A DNA stretch of 64,000 nt, from contig NZ_CP067412.1 in assembly GCF_023375815.1 (NCBI RefSeq), positions 1,240,001 through 1,304,000 of the forward strand, written 5' to 3'. Of the stretch, positions 45,750-54,486 are shown piece after piece. The position numbers and the translations under genes were made by a program. Position 1 is the first letter of the stretch. Every line of letters begins with the position of its first letter. This stretch comes from Pseudomonas sp. HS6. GTDB taxonomy: Bacteria > Pseudomonadota > Gammaproteobacteria > Pseudomonadales > Pseudomonadaceae. A model generated the notes under the pieces. The model was given only the letters and a program-made list of their open reading frames with translations, was not told where the DNA came from and did not search any database.

Positions 45750-45763
45750 ACAGCCGAACATCC

Positions 45764-47113
45764 TTATTCTTCAGTCAACGCGGAGCCGGCTCGGTCGAGC
45801 AGCGGTTTGAACAGGTAGTTGAGGAGTGAACGTTCGCCAGTGCGCACGAACATTTCTGCCGGCATGCCGGGCTTGATCACCAAGCCGTTGAGCTTCTCCA
45901 TGGCCTGATCGCTGACGCTGCTGCGCAGCACGTAATACGGCACGCCGGTTTTCTCATCGACCATCTGGTCAGCGGAAATCAGGCTGACTTCGCCGGGAAC
46001 GCGCGGCGTTTTGCTCTGGTTGAACGCGGTGAAAAGGATGTCTACCGGCAGGTGCGTGCCGACCTTGTCGATCAGGTTGATCGGCAGGTGCCCTTCCACT
46101 TCCAGGCGTGTACCTTGCGGCACGATTTCCAGCAGGGTTTCGCCCTGACGGACCACGGCGCCTTCGGTGTGCACGCCGAGGTTGACGGCGACGCCGTCCG
46201 ACGTCGCCACGATCTCGCTGTGTTGCAGATCGAAACCGGCGGAGGTCAGTTGCTCGGACAGGGTGACGCTTTTCAGCTGCGCATCGGCCAGCTGGGTGCG
46301 GACTTCTTTCTGGTATTCCTCGCCGTGCTGTTGCAGTTTCAGGCGCGATTCAAGAATGCCTTGCTCTACACGACCGCTTTCGCCGGTGTTCTCAGCCAGT
46401 TGCTGCTGTACTTGCGACAGCTGACGCTGATATTCCATCAAGCGGTTGCGCGGAATGTAGCCGTTGTCCGCCAGCGGTTGCAGATTGCTCAACTGCTGTT
46501 GCAGGGAGTCGGCCTGGGCATTGAGATCGGTACGGGCGCGGCGCATGCCGGCCAGTTGCGAAGTGGCGCCTTCGATGCTGGCGCGCAGTGCGGCTTGCTC
46601 GCGGGAATAGGCTTCACGGCGACTGCTGAAGAGTTGGCGCTGACCCTCCAGCACCAGAGCCAGGCGCGGGTCCGCGTTGTCGCTCAGTTCTGCCGGAAAC
46701 GTCACCTGTTTGAGGTTGTCACGCTCGGCCTGCCAGCGCGCCAGGCTGGCCCAGGCCATGCGGTACTGGGCTTGCAGCGATTGCACATCGGCGGCGACCT
46801 GGGTCTGATCGAGACGGAACAACGGCTGACCCTGTTTTACGATCTCGCCTTCGCGCACCAGAATCCTGCTGACCACGCCGCTGCTCATCGACTGCACGGC
46901 TTTGCGTTTACCGGAAACCACCACCGTGCCTTGCACCGGAATCCCTTGATCCAGCGGCGCCAATGCGGCCCAGGCGAAGAAACTGCCAGCGCCGGCCAGC
47001 GCCAGAATCCAGCCCATCCGGGCGAAAAATTTAGCGTCGCGCTCAGGGCGTTCGGTGATGTACGCGTGTTCCATCGTTGCTTCGTTTTGCGTGTTCATGC
47101 TCGCGCTGCTCAT
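45764..47113 (-). CDS. aprE: Type I secretion membrane fusion protein AprE (HlyD family)
   Basis: 449 residues. A short cytoplasmic N-terminus is followed by one membrane segment (about 31-52, ILALAGAGSFFAWAALA). The lipoyl-like entry VVVSGKRKAVQSMSSGVVSRILVREGE comes next, then a long coiled-coil hairpin (about 95-300) and a C-terminal barrel with GMPAEMFVRTGERSLLNYL. It bridges the AprD ABC transporter to AprF. The start overlaps the aprD stop (ATGA at 47110-47113). Confidence 0.93.
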   Translation of the reverse strand: MSSASMNTQNEATMEHAYITERPERDAKFFARMGWILALAGAGSFFAWAALAPLDQGIPVQGTVVVSGKRKAVQSMSSGVVSRILVREGEIVKQGQPLFRLDQTQVAADVQSLQAQYRMAWASLARWQAERDNLKQVTFPAELSDNADPRLALVLEGQRQLFSSRREAYSREQAALRASIEGATSQLAGMRRARTDLNAQADSLQQQLSNLQPLADNGYIPRNRLMEYQRQLSQVQQQLAENTGESGRVEQGILESRLKLQQHGEEYQKEVRTQLADAQLKSVTLSEQLTSAGFDLQHSEIVATSDGVAVNLGVHTEGAVVRQGETLLEIVPQGTRLEVEGHLPINLIDKVGTHLPVDILFTAFNQSKTPRVPGEVSLISADQMVDEKTGVPYYVLRSSVSDQAMEKLNGLVIKPGMPAEMFVRTGERSLLNYLFKPLLDRAGSALTEE

Positions 47114-48894
47114 ACACCCGAATTCCTTGTCGTCGGCTGATACTGTCGGCTCATGCTGAGCCCGGCCGGTGCCTGCGCGGTTTTTTCAGTTTGTTGTGGC
47201 TGTTGCGGCTGATTGCCGGACAGCGCCTTGAGCACGTCATGACTTGGGCCGAAGGCCTGCAGACGACCATCGTTGACCACCAGCAACTTGTCGGCCTGGG
47301 CCAGTACCGAAGAACGATGCGTCACCAGTACCACCGTGGTGCCCTGCGCCTTGAGTTGCACGATGGCGCTGGACAAGGCGGCTTCGCCGACGGTGTCGAG
47401 GTTGGAGTTCGGTTCGTCCAGCACCACCAGGCTCGGCGTGCCGTACAACGCACGCGCCAGTGCCACCCGTTGCTTCTGGCCGCCGGACAGACCGCTGCCG
47501 TCCTCGCCTAGTTGTGTGTCGTAGCCCTGCGGCATGCGCAGGATCATTTCATGTACGCCGGCCTGTTGCGCGGCGGCCACAACCTTCTGCGGGTCGGCCT
47601 CGCTGAAACGGGCTATGTTCTCGGCGATGGTGCCGCTGAACAATTCAATATCCTGCGGCAGGTAGCCGATGTACGGGCCGAGCTCGTCGCGGTTCCAGCG
47701 ATGAATGTCGGCACCGTCCAGACGTACCGTGCCGCCGAGGGTTGGCCAAACGCCAACCAGCACTCGCGCCAGTGTCGATTTGCCGGAGCCGGAAGCACCA
47801 AGCACGCCCAACACTTCACCGGCCGCCAGATTGAAATTGACCATGTGTAAGGTCGCAGCACGTTGCCCGGGCGGGCCGGCGCTGACTTGTTCGAAGGTGA
47901 TCTGGCCTTTTGGCGCCGGCAGCGCCATGGCGTCGTCGCTCGGCGGAAAAGCCTGCAGCAAGGCATCGAGACGGCGGTAAGCCAGCTTCGCCCCGCTCCA
48001 CTGTTTCCAAACGGCAATCAGCTGATCGATCGGGCTCAGCACGCGGCCCATCAGGATCGAACCGGCAATCATCATCCCGGCAGTCATGTCGCCCTTGATC
48101 ACCAGCAAGGCACCCAGGCCCAGCACCAGAGATTGCAGGCACAGACGCAAGGTCTTGCTCAGCGAGCTGATCACCGCGCCGGTGTCGCTGGCCTGGTTTT
48201 GCAGGCCGAGGAAGCGCGAGTGAACCTGGAACCAGCGCTTGCGCAAGGAACCGAGCATGCCCATCGCCTGAATGGTTTCGGCGTTGTGCAGGTGGCTGGT
48301 AGCCAGCTGGCTGGACTTCTGCGAGAAACCAGCGGCTTCGCCCAGCGGCTTCTTGGTCATGTATTCGTTGAGGCACGCCAGGGCGATCAACAGCAGCGCG
48401 CCGGCTGTGGCGAGGACGCCGAGCCAGACGTTAAACAGATAAATGACAAACAGATAGACCGGAAACCACGGCGCATCGAAGAATGCGAACAGCGCAGGCC
48501 CGGTGACGAACTGGCGAATGTGAGTCAGGTCGCCCAGGGATTGGCCGGCGTTGCCCTCGCCCTTGAACAGGTTACGCTCGAACGCCGCCTGATAGACCCG
48601 CAGGTTGAAACGGCGCTCCAGTTGGCTGCCGATGCGGATCACGATGAAGCTGCGCACCACTTCCAGCAGGCCGATGAACGCGAAGAACCCGACGACCATC
48701 AGCGACAGCATTGCCAGCGTGGTCTCGTTTTGCGAAGACAGCACCCGGTCATAGACCTGGAGCATATAAATGGAGGGCACCAGCATCAGCACGTTAATCA
48801 GTGCGGTAAAGCATCCGACGCTGATCAGAATGCTTTTATAGTCACCCAATGCCTTGAATAAAGGTGCGGTGGCTGGGACCTTCGCCATCTTCAT
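47110..48894 (-). CDS. aprD: Type I secretion ABC transporter AprD
   Basis: 594 residues. The N-terminal half has about six membrane helices (for example ILISVGCFTALINVLMLVPS and LSLMVVGFFAFIGLLEVV). The nucleotide-binding domain starts near residue 330 and has Walker A GASGSGKST, the Q-loop LPQDIELFSG, signature LSGGQKQR, Walker B LVVLDEPNSNLD and the switch His in LVTHRSS. It energises export of RTX substrates (AprX and probably PueA/PueB). AGGAA lies six bases before the ATG. It starts 204 bases downstream of inh, a gap that may hold its own promoter. Confidence 0.94.
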   Translation of the reverse strand: MKMAKVPATAPLFKALGDYKSILISVGCFTALINVLMLVPSIYMLQVYDRVLSSQNETTLAMLSLMVVGFFAFIGLLEVVRSFIVIRIGSQLERRFNLRVYQAAFERNLFKGEGNAGQSLGDLTHIRQFVTGPALFAFFDAPWFPVYLFVIYLFNVWLGVLATAGALLLIALACLNEYMTKKPLGEAAGFSQKSSQLATSHLHNAETIQAMGMLGSLRKRWFQVHSRFLGLQNQASDTGAVISSLSKTLRLCLQSLVLGLGALLVIKGDMTAGMMIAGSILMGRVLSPIDQLIAVWKQWSGAKLAYRRLDALLQAFPPSDDAMALPAPKGQITFEQVSAGPPGQRAATLHMVNFNLAAGEVLGVLGASGSGKSTLARVLVGVWPTLGGTVRLDGADIHRWNRDELGPYIGYLPQDIELFSGTIAENIARFSEADPQKVVAAAQQAGVHEMILRMPQGYDTQLGEDGSGLSGGQKQRVALARALYGTPSLVVLDEPNSNLDTVGEAALSSAIVQLKAQGTTVVLVTHRSSVLAQADKLLVVNDGRLQAFGPSHDVLKALSGNQPQQPQQTEKTAQAPAGLSMSRQYQPTTRNSGV

Positions 48895-49098
48895 TGATTA
48901 TTCCTGAATTAATATTTCCCGCCGTACTTGGCGAGACTTCAATAAATTGCCCGCACAGAAAACGGGATATACACCGTCAGCATTCGCTTACACTTCAATA
49001 ACAACTTTCGCGATTGAATCCGGCGTCCGTGTTATTGCAGAGCGGCTTATAACTTTAACGGGGTGCTTTATATTTAAACTGTCGATCGGTTCCGGTGA

Positions 49099-49527
49099 TC
49101 AAGGCTGCTGCGCAGCTCGCTTGAGTGTAATCACCAGGCCCGATTTCAAAGCGCTCAGATAAAGCCCATCACGTTGTCGGCTGAAGAACTGGATTCTTGA
49201 GCCTTCCTTGCCGGTAATCGAGAGCCCGTCCGGATCGGGAAACCAGCCGATGGCGTCTTCCTGCAGCCAGGCGCTCAGACAATCGGCGCCTTTGCCCAGC
49301 GTCTGGTTGGCTTCAAGGTCGATCAGGCAAGTGTTGGAAGGTTTGTCCTGCAACGCCTGGGCTTGAGGCGCGTCGTTGCGGTCGGCCAGTGTCGCTTGCC
49401 ACTGCCCGGCAAATACCGATGGGTCTTCGAGTCTGAGGCTGCTTGCCATGGTTGTTTCTCCAGAAATCATCATCAGCATCGGCAACAAGTACCCTGCCGT
49501 TTTGCGGGTAAAAGCGAACTGCATCAT
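49099..49527 (-). CDS. inh: Alkaline protease inhibitor Inh/AprI
   Basis: 142 residues from ATG 49527; a GTG at 49539 is closer to the GGAG and overlaps it, so it is unlikely. The signal peptide ends GETTMA before SSLRLEDPSVFAGQWQ. The mature protein is the ~110-residue eight-stranded barrel inhibitor of serralysins. Its N-terminal strand (SSLRL) is expected to insert into the AprX active site, and two cysteines (CLIDLEANQ and ADCLSAWL) form a disulphide. It protects the periplasm from AprX and lies directly downstream of aprX across a terminator. Confidence 0.9.
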   Translation of the reverse strand: MMQFAFTRKTAGYLLPMLMMISGETTMASSLRLEDPSVFAGQWQATLADRNDAPQAQALQDKPSNTCLIDLEANQTLGKGADCLSAWLQEDAIGWFPDPDGLSITGKEGSRIQFFSRQRDGLYLSALKSGLVITLKRAAQQP

Positions 49528-49583
49528 AGGAAATTTCACTCCGGCGCGTAGCCTTGCTTACCAGCCAAGGTGATGCAAGCAAA

Positions 49584-49610
49584 GAAAGCGGCGCTTCACG
49601 CGCCGCTTTC
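49584..49610 (-). terminator. Rho-independent terminator after aprX
   Basis: GAAAGCGGCGC (49584-49594) pairs with GCGCCGCTTTC (49600-49610), an 11-bp stem with loop TTCAC, 10 bases after the aprX stop. On the minus strand TTTCTTTGCTT follows. It should leave most transcripts ending after aprX, with read-through to inh-aprDEF. Confidence 0.8.
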
Positions 49611-49620
49611 CCGGTTCACA

Positions 49621-51084
49621 TCACGCCACGATGTCGCTGGTCGCCGCCTGGCCCACGGTGCTGACCTGGAAATCAGCCACGCCGTGCCCGGAGAAGTCCA
49701 CCGAAAGCAGGCTATTGCCGCCCGAGGAGGTCAGAATGGCATCGCCCGCCGCGCCGGTGAAGGCACTGACGAAGTGCAGGCCCGAACCGTTGGTGATCGC
49801 GCTCAGGTCGATCTTGTCCAGACCGCTGACAAAATCGAGTATCTGATCGATTGCACCCGGCTTGGAGTCGGAACTGGCTGCGAACAGGAAAGTGTCCGAA
49901 CCCGAACCACCCCACAGCTTGTCGGCACCGCCGCCGCCCCAGATGATGTCGTTGCCGGCACCGCCCTTGAGCTCGTTGGCGGCACTGTTGCCGATGATCA
50001 GATCGTTGCCCGAGCCGCCGATGGCGTTCTCGATGGTGACGCCCTTGGCAATGGACACGTTACCCACCATGCCGCCAACGTCGGAGAACGAGGCTTCATT
50101 GAGGTTGATCTTCTGGTTCTGGGTGAAACCCGAGAAGTCGAAGGTGTCCTTGCCGCCCGCATCCCACACCGAAAACACCAGCTTGTCCGACGATGAGGAC
50201 GCGCTGAGGAAATCGCGACCGGCGTTGGAGTTGAAGCCGTAGGTGGTGTCACCGGTGCGGGTGGTCAGGTTGGCGCCGTAGAGCTTCTGGATCGCTGCGA
50301 TGTCGTCCATCAACGGACCGGAAGCATAGGCCTCAACGCCACCCTTGCTGAAGTTCTGGCTGGTGTTGCTTTCACTCCAGTAACTCATGAGGCTGTAACC
50401 GCGGGTGTCTTGCCCGTAGGAAGCGTCATTGTAGGTCGGGTTGCCCGTGCCGGCGTTGTAGTCGCCAGGATGGGACAGGCCCAGGGTGTGGCCAATTTCG
50501 TGGGTCAGGGTTTGACGCCCGTAATTGTTCACGCCCGGAGTTTTGTTGACATCGTATCCACTGCCGGTCAGGTACCAGGACTGACCGTCATAGCCTGGCT
50601 CGGTGCCTGGCAGGAACGCAAACGCCGCTGCGCCTTCCTGGCCGCCGCTGTAGTTACCGAAGGTCATGTGGCCGTCGCCACCCTTGGCTGCTTCGGTAAA
50701 TGTCACATTGGCGACGTCGGCCCAGGATTGCATGGCGAGCACGGCCTGGGTTTTCTGCAGGGCGCTGAACTGACTGAAACCGGTGACGCCCAGGCCGCTG
50801 AAGTTAGCGGTTTTGGCGGTCAGAAAGGTGTAGGTCAGTTCGATCTTGCCGCTATTGTCGAGGTCGTGCCAGGAGGCACCGTCTCGCAGCAGTTGAGTCG
50901 CGGCTTGATCGACCGAGAAGGAGGGTTTGCCATTGACCGTGAGGTTGCCGCCACGATCGTATTGGTGGCTGAAGCTATTGATCTGGTTATACGCCGAACT
51001 GGTCGCTGCCAGTGGTTGTGGCGCTGCACCCAGTTGGAAAGCCTGTTCGGCGGTATCAATAGCATTAGCTTTTACTTTCGACAT
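49621..51084 (-). CDS. aprX: Secreted serralysin metalloprotease AprX
   Basis: 487 residues from ATG 51084 (AAGGAAG seven bases upstream); the frame is open 36 codons further without a ribosome binding site. The zinc-binding motif is [13 protein letters not shown] with His195, Glu196, His199 and His205, and the Met-turn is SLMSYWSE. The C-terminal third has RTX repeats ([40 protein letters not shown]) and the tail ATSDIVA for type I secretion by AprDEF. It is the main extracellular caseinolytic protease of fluorescent pseudomonads. Likely post-transcriptional control is shown by the Rsm-type site over its ribosome binding site. Confidence 0.95.
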   Translation of the reverse strand: MSKVKANAIDTAEQAFQLGAAPQPLAATSSAYNQINSFSHQYDRGGNLTVNGKPSFSVDQAATQLLRDGASWHDLDNSGKIELTYTFLTAKTANFSGLGVTGFSQFSALQKTQAVLAMQSWADVANVTFTEAAKGGDGHMTFGNYSGGQEGAAAFAFLPGTEPGYDGQSWYLTGSGYDVNKTPGVNNYGRQTLTHEIGHTLGLSHPGDYNAGTGNPTYNDASYGQDTRGYSLMSYWSESNTSQNFSKGGVEAYASGPLMDDIAAIQKLYGANLTTRTGDTTYGFNSNAGRDFLSASSSSDKLVFSVWDAGGKDTFDFSGFTQNQKINLNEASFSDVGGMVGNVSIAKGVTIENAIGGSGNDLIIGNSAANELKGGAGNDIIWGGGGADKLWGGSGSDTFLFAASSDSKPGAIDQILDFVSGLDKIDLSAITNGSGLHFVSAFTGAAGDAILTSSGGNSLLSVDFSGHGVADFQVSTVGQAATSDIVA

Positions 51085-51090
51085 AAACAC

Positions 51091-51100
51091 ACTTCCTTGT
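51091..51100 (-). promoter_or_regulatory. RsmA/RsmE-type binding site over the aprX ribosome binding site
   Basis: ACAAGGAAGT on the minus strand fits the RsmA/RsmE consensus (A/U)CANGGANG(U/A) completely and contains the Shine-Dalgarno sequence of aprX. Bound Rsm protein would block translation; release by Gac-controlled small RNAs is the known mechanism for exoproteases in this group. Confidence 0.7.
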
Positions 51101-51450
51101 TTAGCAATGGAACAGTTTTTGTCCGATAGCGACAACCTCTGGCGAGATTGTCCTATCACTCGCCCAATGAAGGCGTTAGAAACCTGACACAATTTGAAAT
51201 CTAACGTCTAGCGTTTTTTTGAGATCAAATTGAACTGTTCCGAGAAAGTCCCGTAAACAAAGCGCGCGCCGCCGAAAGAATGTTGTAAGTGTGGTGAATT
51301 TGCCTAATTGTCTGACGATTTCTTATTTAAATATTAAATATCGGTAAGTTGCTTTTTGTTAGCCGCGTCTCACTTTTTTGCACTTAATTAGTGCGGTGCC
51401 AGCGAAGTGATATCAATCAATAAACACATATTTAAGCGTGTCAGATACAT
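51101..51450. other. AT-rich regulatory region upstream of aprX
   Basis: About 350 bases with no credible coding frame, much richer in A and T than its surroundings. It holds TTTAAATATTAAAT (51327-51340) and the near-palindrome GCACTTAATTAGTGC (51380-51394). It should contain the aprX promoter, but no unambiguous -35/-10 pair stands out. Confidence 0.55.
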
Positions 51451-51487
51451 CGGCGGGAGCGGGCAAACCCGCCCCGCCGTTTTTTTT
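51451..51487 (+). terminator. Strong intrinsic terminator oriented on the + strand
   Basis: CGGCGGGAGCGGG (51451-51463) pairs with CCCGCCCCGCCG (51468-51479) with one bulged A and a CAAA loop. T8 (51480-51487) follows on the + strand, running into the stop codon of the minus-strand binding-protein gene. No + strand gene is annotated upstream. Confidence 0.75.
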
Positions 51488-52572
51488 CAGCTCCCGGTTC
51501 GGATCTTGTTCCAGACACGCGTGCGGATCCGGTCGATGTTCAGCGGCATCGCTTCCAGCGCGAACAATTTGCCCATCATTTCCGGGCTCGGATACACCTT
51601 GGTGTCGTTCTTGATGGCCGGGTCGATCAGGCTGTCGGCCTGTTCGTTGCCGTTGGCGTAGTGCACATAGTTGCTGATACCGGCCATGACGTCGGGCTGC
51701 AGCAAGTAGTTCATGAACGCGTAACCGGCCTTGGCGTCCGGCGCATCGGCCGGCATGGCGACCATGTCGAACCAGATCGCGGCGCCTTCCTTGGGAATCG
51801 CATAACCAATATCGATGCCGTTCTTGGCTTCCTTGGCGCGGTTCTCCGCTTGCAGGATGTCGCCGGAGAAGCCGACTGCCACGCAGATATCACCATTCGC
51901 CAGGTCGCTGGTGTACTTTGAGGAATGGAAGTAGCTGACGTACGGCCGCACTTTCATCAGCAGGGCTTCGGCCTTTTTATAGTCCTCGGGATTCTTGCTG
52001 TGAGGCGGCAAACCCAGGTAGTTGAGCGCTGCCGGCAGCAATTCCGGGCCGTTGTCGAGGATCGCCACGCCGCACTTCTGCAGCTTTTCCATGTATTCGG
52101 GCTTGAAGATCAGGTCCCACGAGTCCACTGGCGCGTTATCGCCCAGCACTGCCTTGACCTTGGCGATGTTGTAACCGATGCCGGTACTGCCCCACAGGTA
52201 CGGGAAGCCGTGTTCATTGCCTGGATCGTTGGTCTGCAAGGCCTTGAGCAATACCGGGTTGAGGTTCTTCCAGTTCGGCAACTGGCTCTTGTCGAGCTTC
52301 ATCAGCGCGCCGCCCTGAATCTGCCGCGCCATGAAATGGTTGGATGGAAACACCACGTCATAACCGGATTTGCCGGTCATCAATTTGCCGTCGAGGGTTT
52401 CGTTGCTGTCGTAGACGTCGTAAGTAACGCCGAGGCCGGTGGCCTTTTCAAAGTTTTTCGCGGTGTCCGGCGCAATGTAGTCGGACCAGTTGTAGACCTT
52501 GACCGTATCCGCTGCCTGAGCGAGGGAAGCGGCGAGCATCAAAGGGGCGAGCGCGAGGGTCTTTCGGATCAT
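51487..52572 (-). CDS. Polyamine ABC transporter periplasmic binding protein (PotF/SpuD-like)
   Basis: 361 residues from ATG 52572 (AGGA eight bases upstream). The signal peptide ends LAASLAQA before ADTVKVYNWSDYI. The mature protein has PotD/PotF-family landmarks: VYNWSDYIAPDT, GYDVVFPSNHFMARQI, YLWGSTGIGYN, and AIWFDMVAMPADAPDAKAGY, whose Trp and Asp usually contact the polyamine. It should bind putrescine or spermidine in the periplasm. No permease or ATPase genes are adjacent, so it must work with a transporter encoded elsewhere. It is the last gene of the oxidase-cupin operon. Confidence 0.88.
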   Translation of the reverse strand: MIRKTLALAPLMLAASLAQAADTVKVYNWSDYIAPDTAKNFEKATGLGVTYDVYDSNETLDGKLMTGKSGYDVVFPSNHFMARQIQGGALMKLDKSQLPNWKNLNPVLLKALQTNDPGNEHGFPYLWGSTGIGYNIAKVKAVLGDNAPVDSWDLIFKPEYMEKLQKCGVAILDNGPELLPAALNYLGLPPHSKNPEDYKKAEALLMKVRPYVSYFHSSKYTSDLANGDICVAVGFSGDILQAENRAKEAKNGIDIGYAIPKEGAAIWFDMVAMPADAPDAKAGYAFMNYLLQPDVMAGISNYVHYANGNEQADSLIDPAIKNDTKVYPSPEMMGKLFALEAMPLNIDRIRTRVWNKIRTGS

Positions 52573-52628
52573 GGATCGATTCCTGTATTGGCTATTGTTG
52601 TTGGCAGGCAATCAAAAGGATCAAGCAA

Positions 52629-52973
52629 TCAGAAAATCAGGACGTAGGTCTTGCGCACGGTCTCCTGGATGTCCCAGATACCGAGCGTGTTGGCCGGCAG
52701 CATCAGTGCGTCGCCACCTTGTATGTGCAGAGTTTCACCGCCGTCATCCGGAGTGAACGTGCAGCGGCCGGAAATGAAGTGGCAGAACTCCTGGGCGGTG
52801 ATCTGCCGCCGCCAGCGCCCGGGCGTGCATTCCCAGACGCCGGTTTCGACGCCGTCGTCGCGTTCCACACTGGTGGTCGACGCAATGGCCACGGGGGTGC
52901 CGAGTGGCACGCCCACCGGATTGGATTCGTCCAGTTGCAGCGTGGCGGTGTTCTTGAATTGGGTGATGCTCAT
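52629..52973 (-). CDS. Cupin-domain protein
   Basis: 114 residues. A single small cupin barrel (DUF861-like) is visible: GVWECTPGRWRRQITAQEFCHFISGRCTFTPDDGG, then a second motif with GDALMLPANTLGIWDIQETVRKTYV. It is close to the cupins encoded beside gamma-glutamylputrescine oxidoreductases in pseudomonads. Enzymatic activity is uncertain, since only one histidine of the usual metal set is evident. It sits 55 bases downstream of the oxidase and 56 upstream of the polyamine-binding protein gene. Confidence 0.82.
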   Translation of the reverse strand: MSITQFKNTATLQLDESNPVGVPLGTPVAIASTTSVERDDGVETGVWECTPGRWRRQITAQEFCHFISGRCTFTPDDGGETLHIQGGDALMLPANTLGIWDIQETVRKTYVLIF

Positions 52974-53028
52974 GGCGCTTCCTGTCTTAAAGGCTGTCTT
53001 GAAGTGCTTTCTTGGAGTAAATGGACGT

Positions 53029-54435
53029 TCAGTGCATGAAACCTTCCATGAACCCGGCTACGCGACTGGCAAGCTTGCGCCGCCAGGGCGCGGTCGCCGG
53101 GTTGGCCAGGGTCTGGTCTTCGTGGACGAAGCTTTTGATGATCGCGTTGTAGCCGAGCCAGCGGCACGGTTCCGGCTCCCACGCTCGCAGCGCATGGATC
53201 CCGCCGTCCGGCAGCACCCAGGGTTGATGCACCAGTTCGGTATCGCGCTCGAGAATCAGGTCCGCCAGGGTGCGGCCGCCCAGATTGGAGGCACCTACGC
53301 CCTCCCCGCCATAACCGCCGGACAGCGCAATGCCGTTGGCCCGATCACAGAGCATGTGCGGTTTGAAATGCCGGGACATCCCGAGGTTTCCGCCCCAGGC
53401 GTGGGTGATCGCGGTGTTTTTCAGTTGCGGGAACAGTTCGCCAAACAGATAACGCCGCAGCTCCACCTCATCGCGGGTCAGGTCGAAGTTGTGTCGCAAC
53501 TGGCCGGCGAACTGATAGCCGCCACGGGCGCCGAAAATCAGCCGATTGTCAGCACTGCGCTGGCCGTAGGTGACCTGGCGACTGAACTCGCTGAAGGCCT
53601 GGCCACGATTGAGGCCGATTTCGTCCCAGGTCGCGGCGGACAGCGGTTCGGTGGCGACAATCAGGCTCTGCACCGGCAATTGATATCGACCCAGCGGTGG
53701 CAGCGTCACCGAGTAACCTTCGACGGCGGGAACAATCCAACGGCTGCGCACGCTGGCCTTGTCGGTGCGCAGGCTGCCGGCCTGCCAATGGGTCACCGGG
53801 CTGTTCTCGTAGATCTTCACACCCATGCCCTGAACGGTTCGGGCCAGGCCGCGCACCAGTTTTGCCGGCTGAATGGTTGCCACATGCGGTGCGAAAATCC
53901 CGCCGTAAGGTTTGGCGATGCGTATCTGTTGGGCCAGTTGTTCAGGGTTGAGCCAGCGATAATCGTCGTCGGTCAGGCCCTGTGCATGCAGCTTGCTCAG
54001 ATAGTCGCGCAGGCTGGCTTCCTGTTCCGGATAGCGCGCGGCGCAATAAAGCACCCCGCCCTTGCGGTAATCGCAGTCGATGCCTTCGCGTTCGAGGACG
54101 ACTTCCACTTCATCTGGAATGCTGTGCAGCAAGTCGAATGAGGCGCGGCGTTGTAGTGGTGACAGGCCCGCCAGCAGGCGATCTTCGCCCAGCAGATTGC
54201 CCATCAACCAACCACCGTTGCGACCGGACGCGCCAAAACCGGCGGTTTGTGCCTCGATGATGGCGATATCAAGACCCGGCGCGTGTTGCTTCAGGTAGTA
54301 CGCCGTCCACAACCCGGTGTAACCGGCGCCGATGATCGCCACGTCGACGTCAAGGTCTTGCGCAAGCGACGGGCGCGCGGTGAGCTCCTCGTCGAGTTGG
54401 TCCATCCACAAACTGATAGTGCGCCACGCCGGCAT
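53029..54435 (-). CDS. FAD-dependent DAO-family oxidoreductase (PuuB/PauB-like)
   Basis: 468 residues from ATG 54435 (GGAG six bases upstream); a TTG five codons upstream is rejected. The FAD-binding motif VAIIGAGYTGLWTAYYL (Gly36, Gly38, Gly41) and the following GASGRNGGWLMG are typical of gamma-glutamylputrescine oxidases. C-terminal landmarks include AWGGNLGMSRHFKPHM and LSGGYGGEGVGASNLGGRTLAD. With a polyamine-binding protein next door, oxidation of (glutamylated) polyamines is the likely role; other amines cannot be excluded. Confidence 0.87.
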   Translation of the reverse strand: MPAWRTISLWMDQLDEELTARPSLAQDLDVDVAIIGAGYTGLWTAYYLKQHAPGLDIAIIEAQTAGFGASGRNGGWLMGNLLGEDRLLAGLSPLQRRASFDLLHSIPDEVEVVLEREGIDCDYRKGGVLYCAARYPEQEASLRDYLSKLHAQGLTDDDYRWLNPEQLAQQIRIAKPYGGIFAPHVATIQPAKLVRGLARTVQGMGVKIYENSPVTHWQAGSLRTDKASVRSRWIVPAVEGYSVTLPPLGRYQLPVQSLIVATEPLSAATWDEIGLNRGQAFSEFSRQVTYGQRSADNRLIFGARGGYQFAGQLRHNFDLTRDEVELRRYLFGELFPQLKNTAITHAWGGNLGMSRHFKPHMLCDRANGIALSGGYGGEGVGASNLGGRTLADLILERDTELVHQPWVLPDGGIHALRAWEPEPCRWLGYNAIIKSFVHEDQTLANPATAPWRRKLASRVAGFMEGFMH

Positions 54436-54486
54436 GCAAGACTCCGCCAATCCAGGTTTCGATGGCGTCGATCCTAGTGGCTGACC

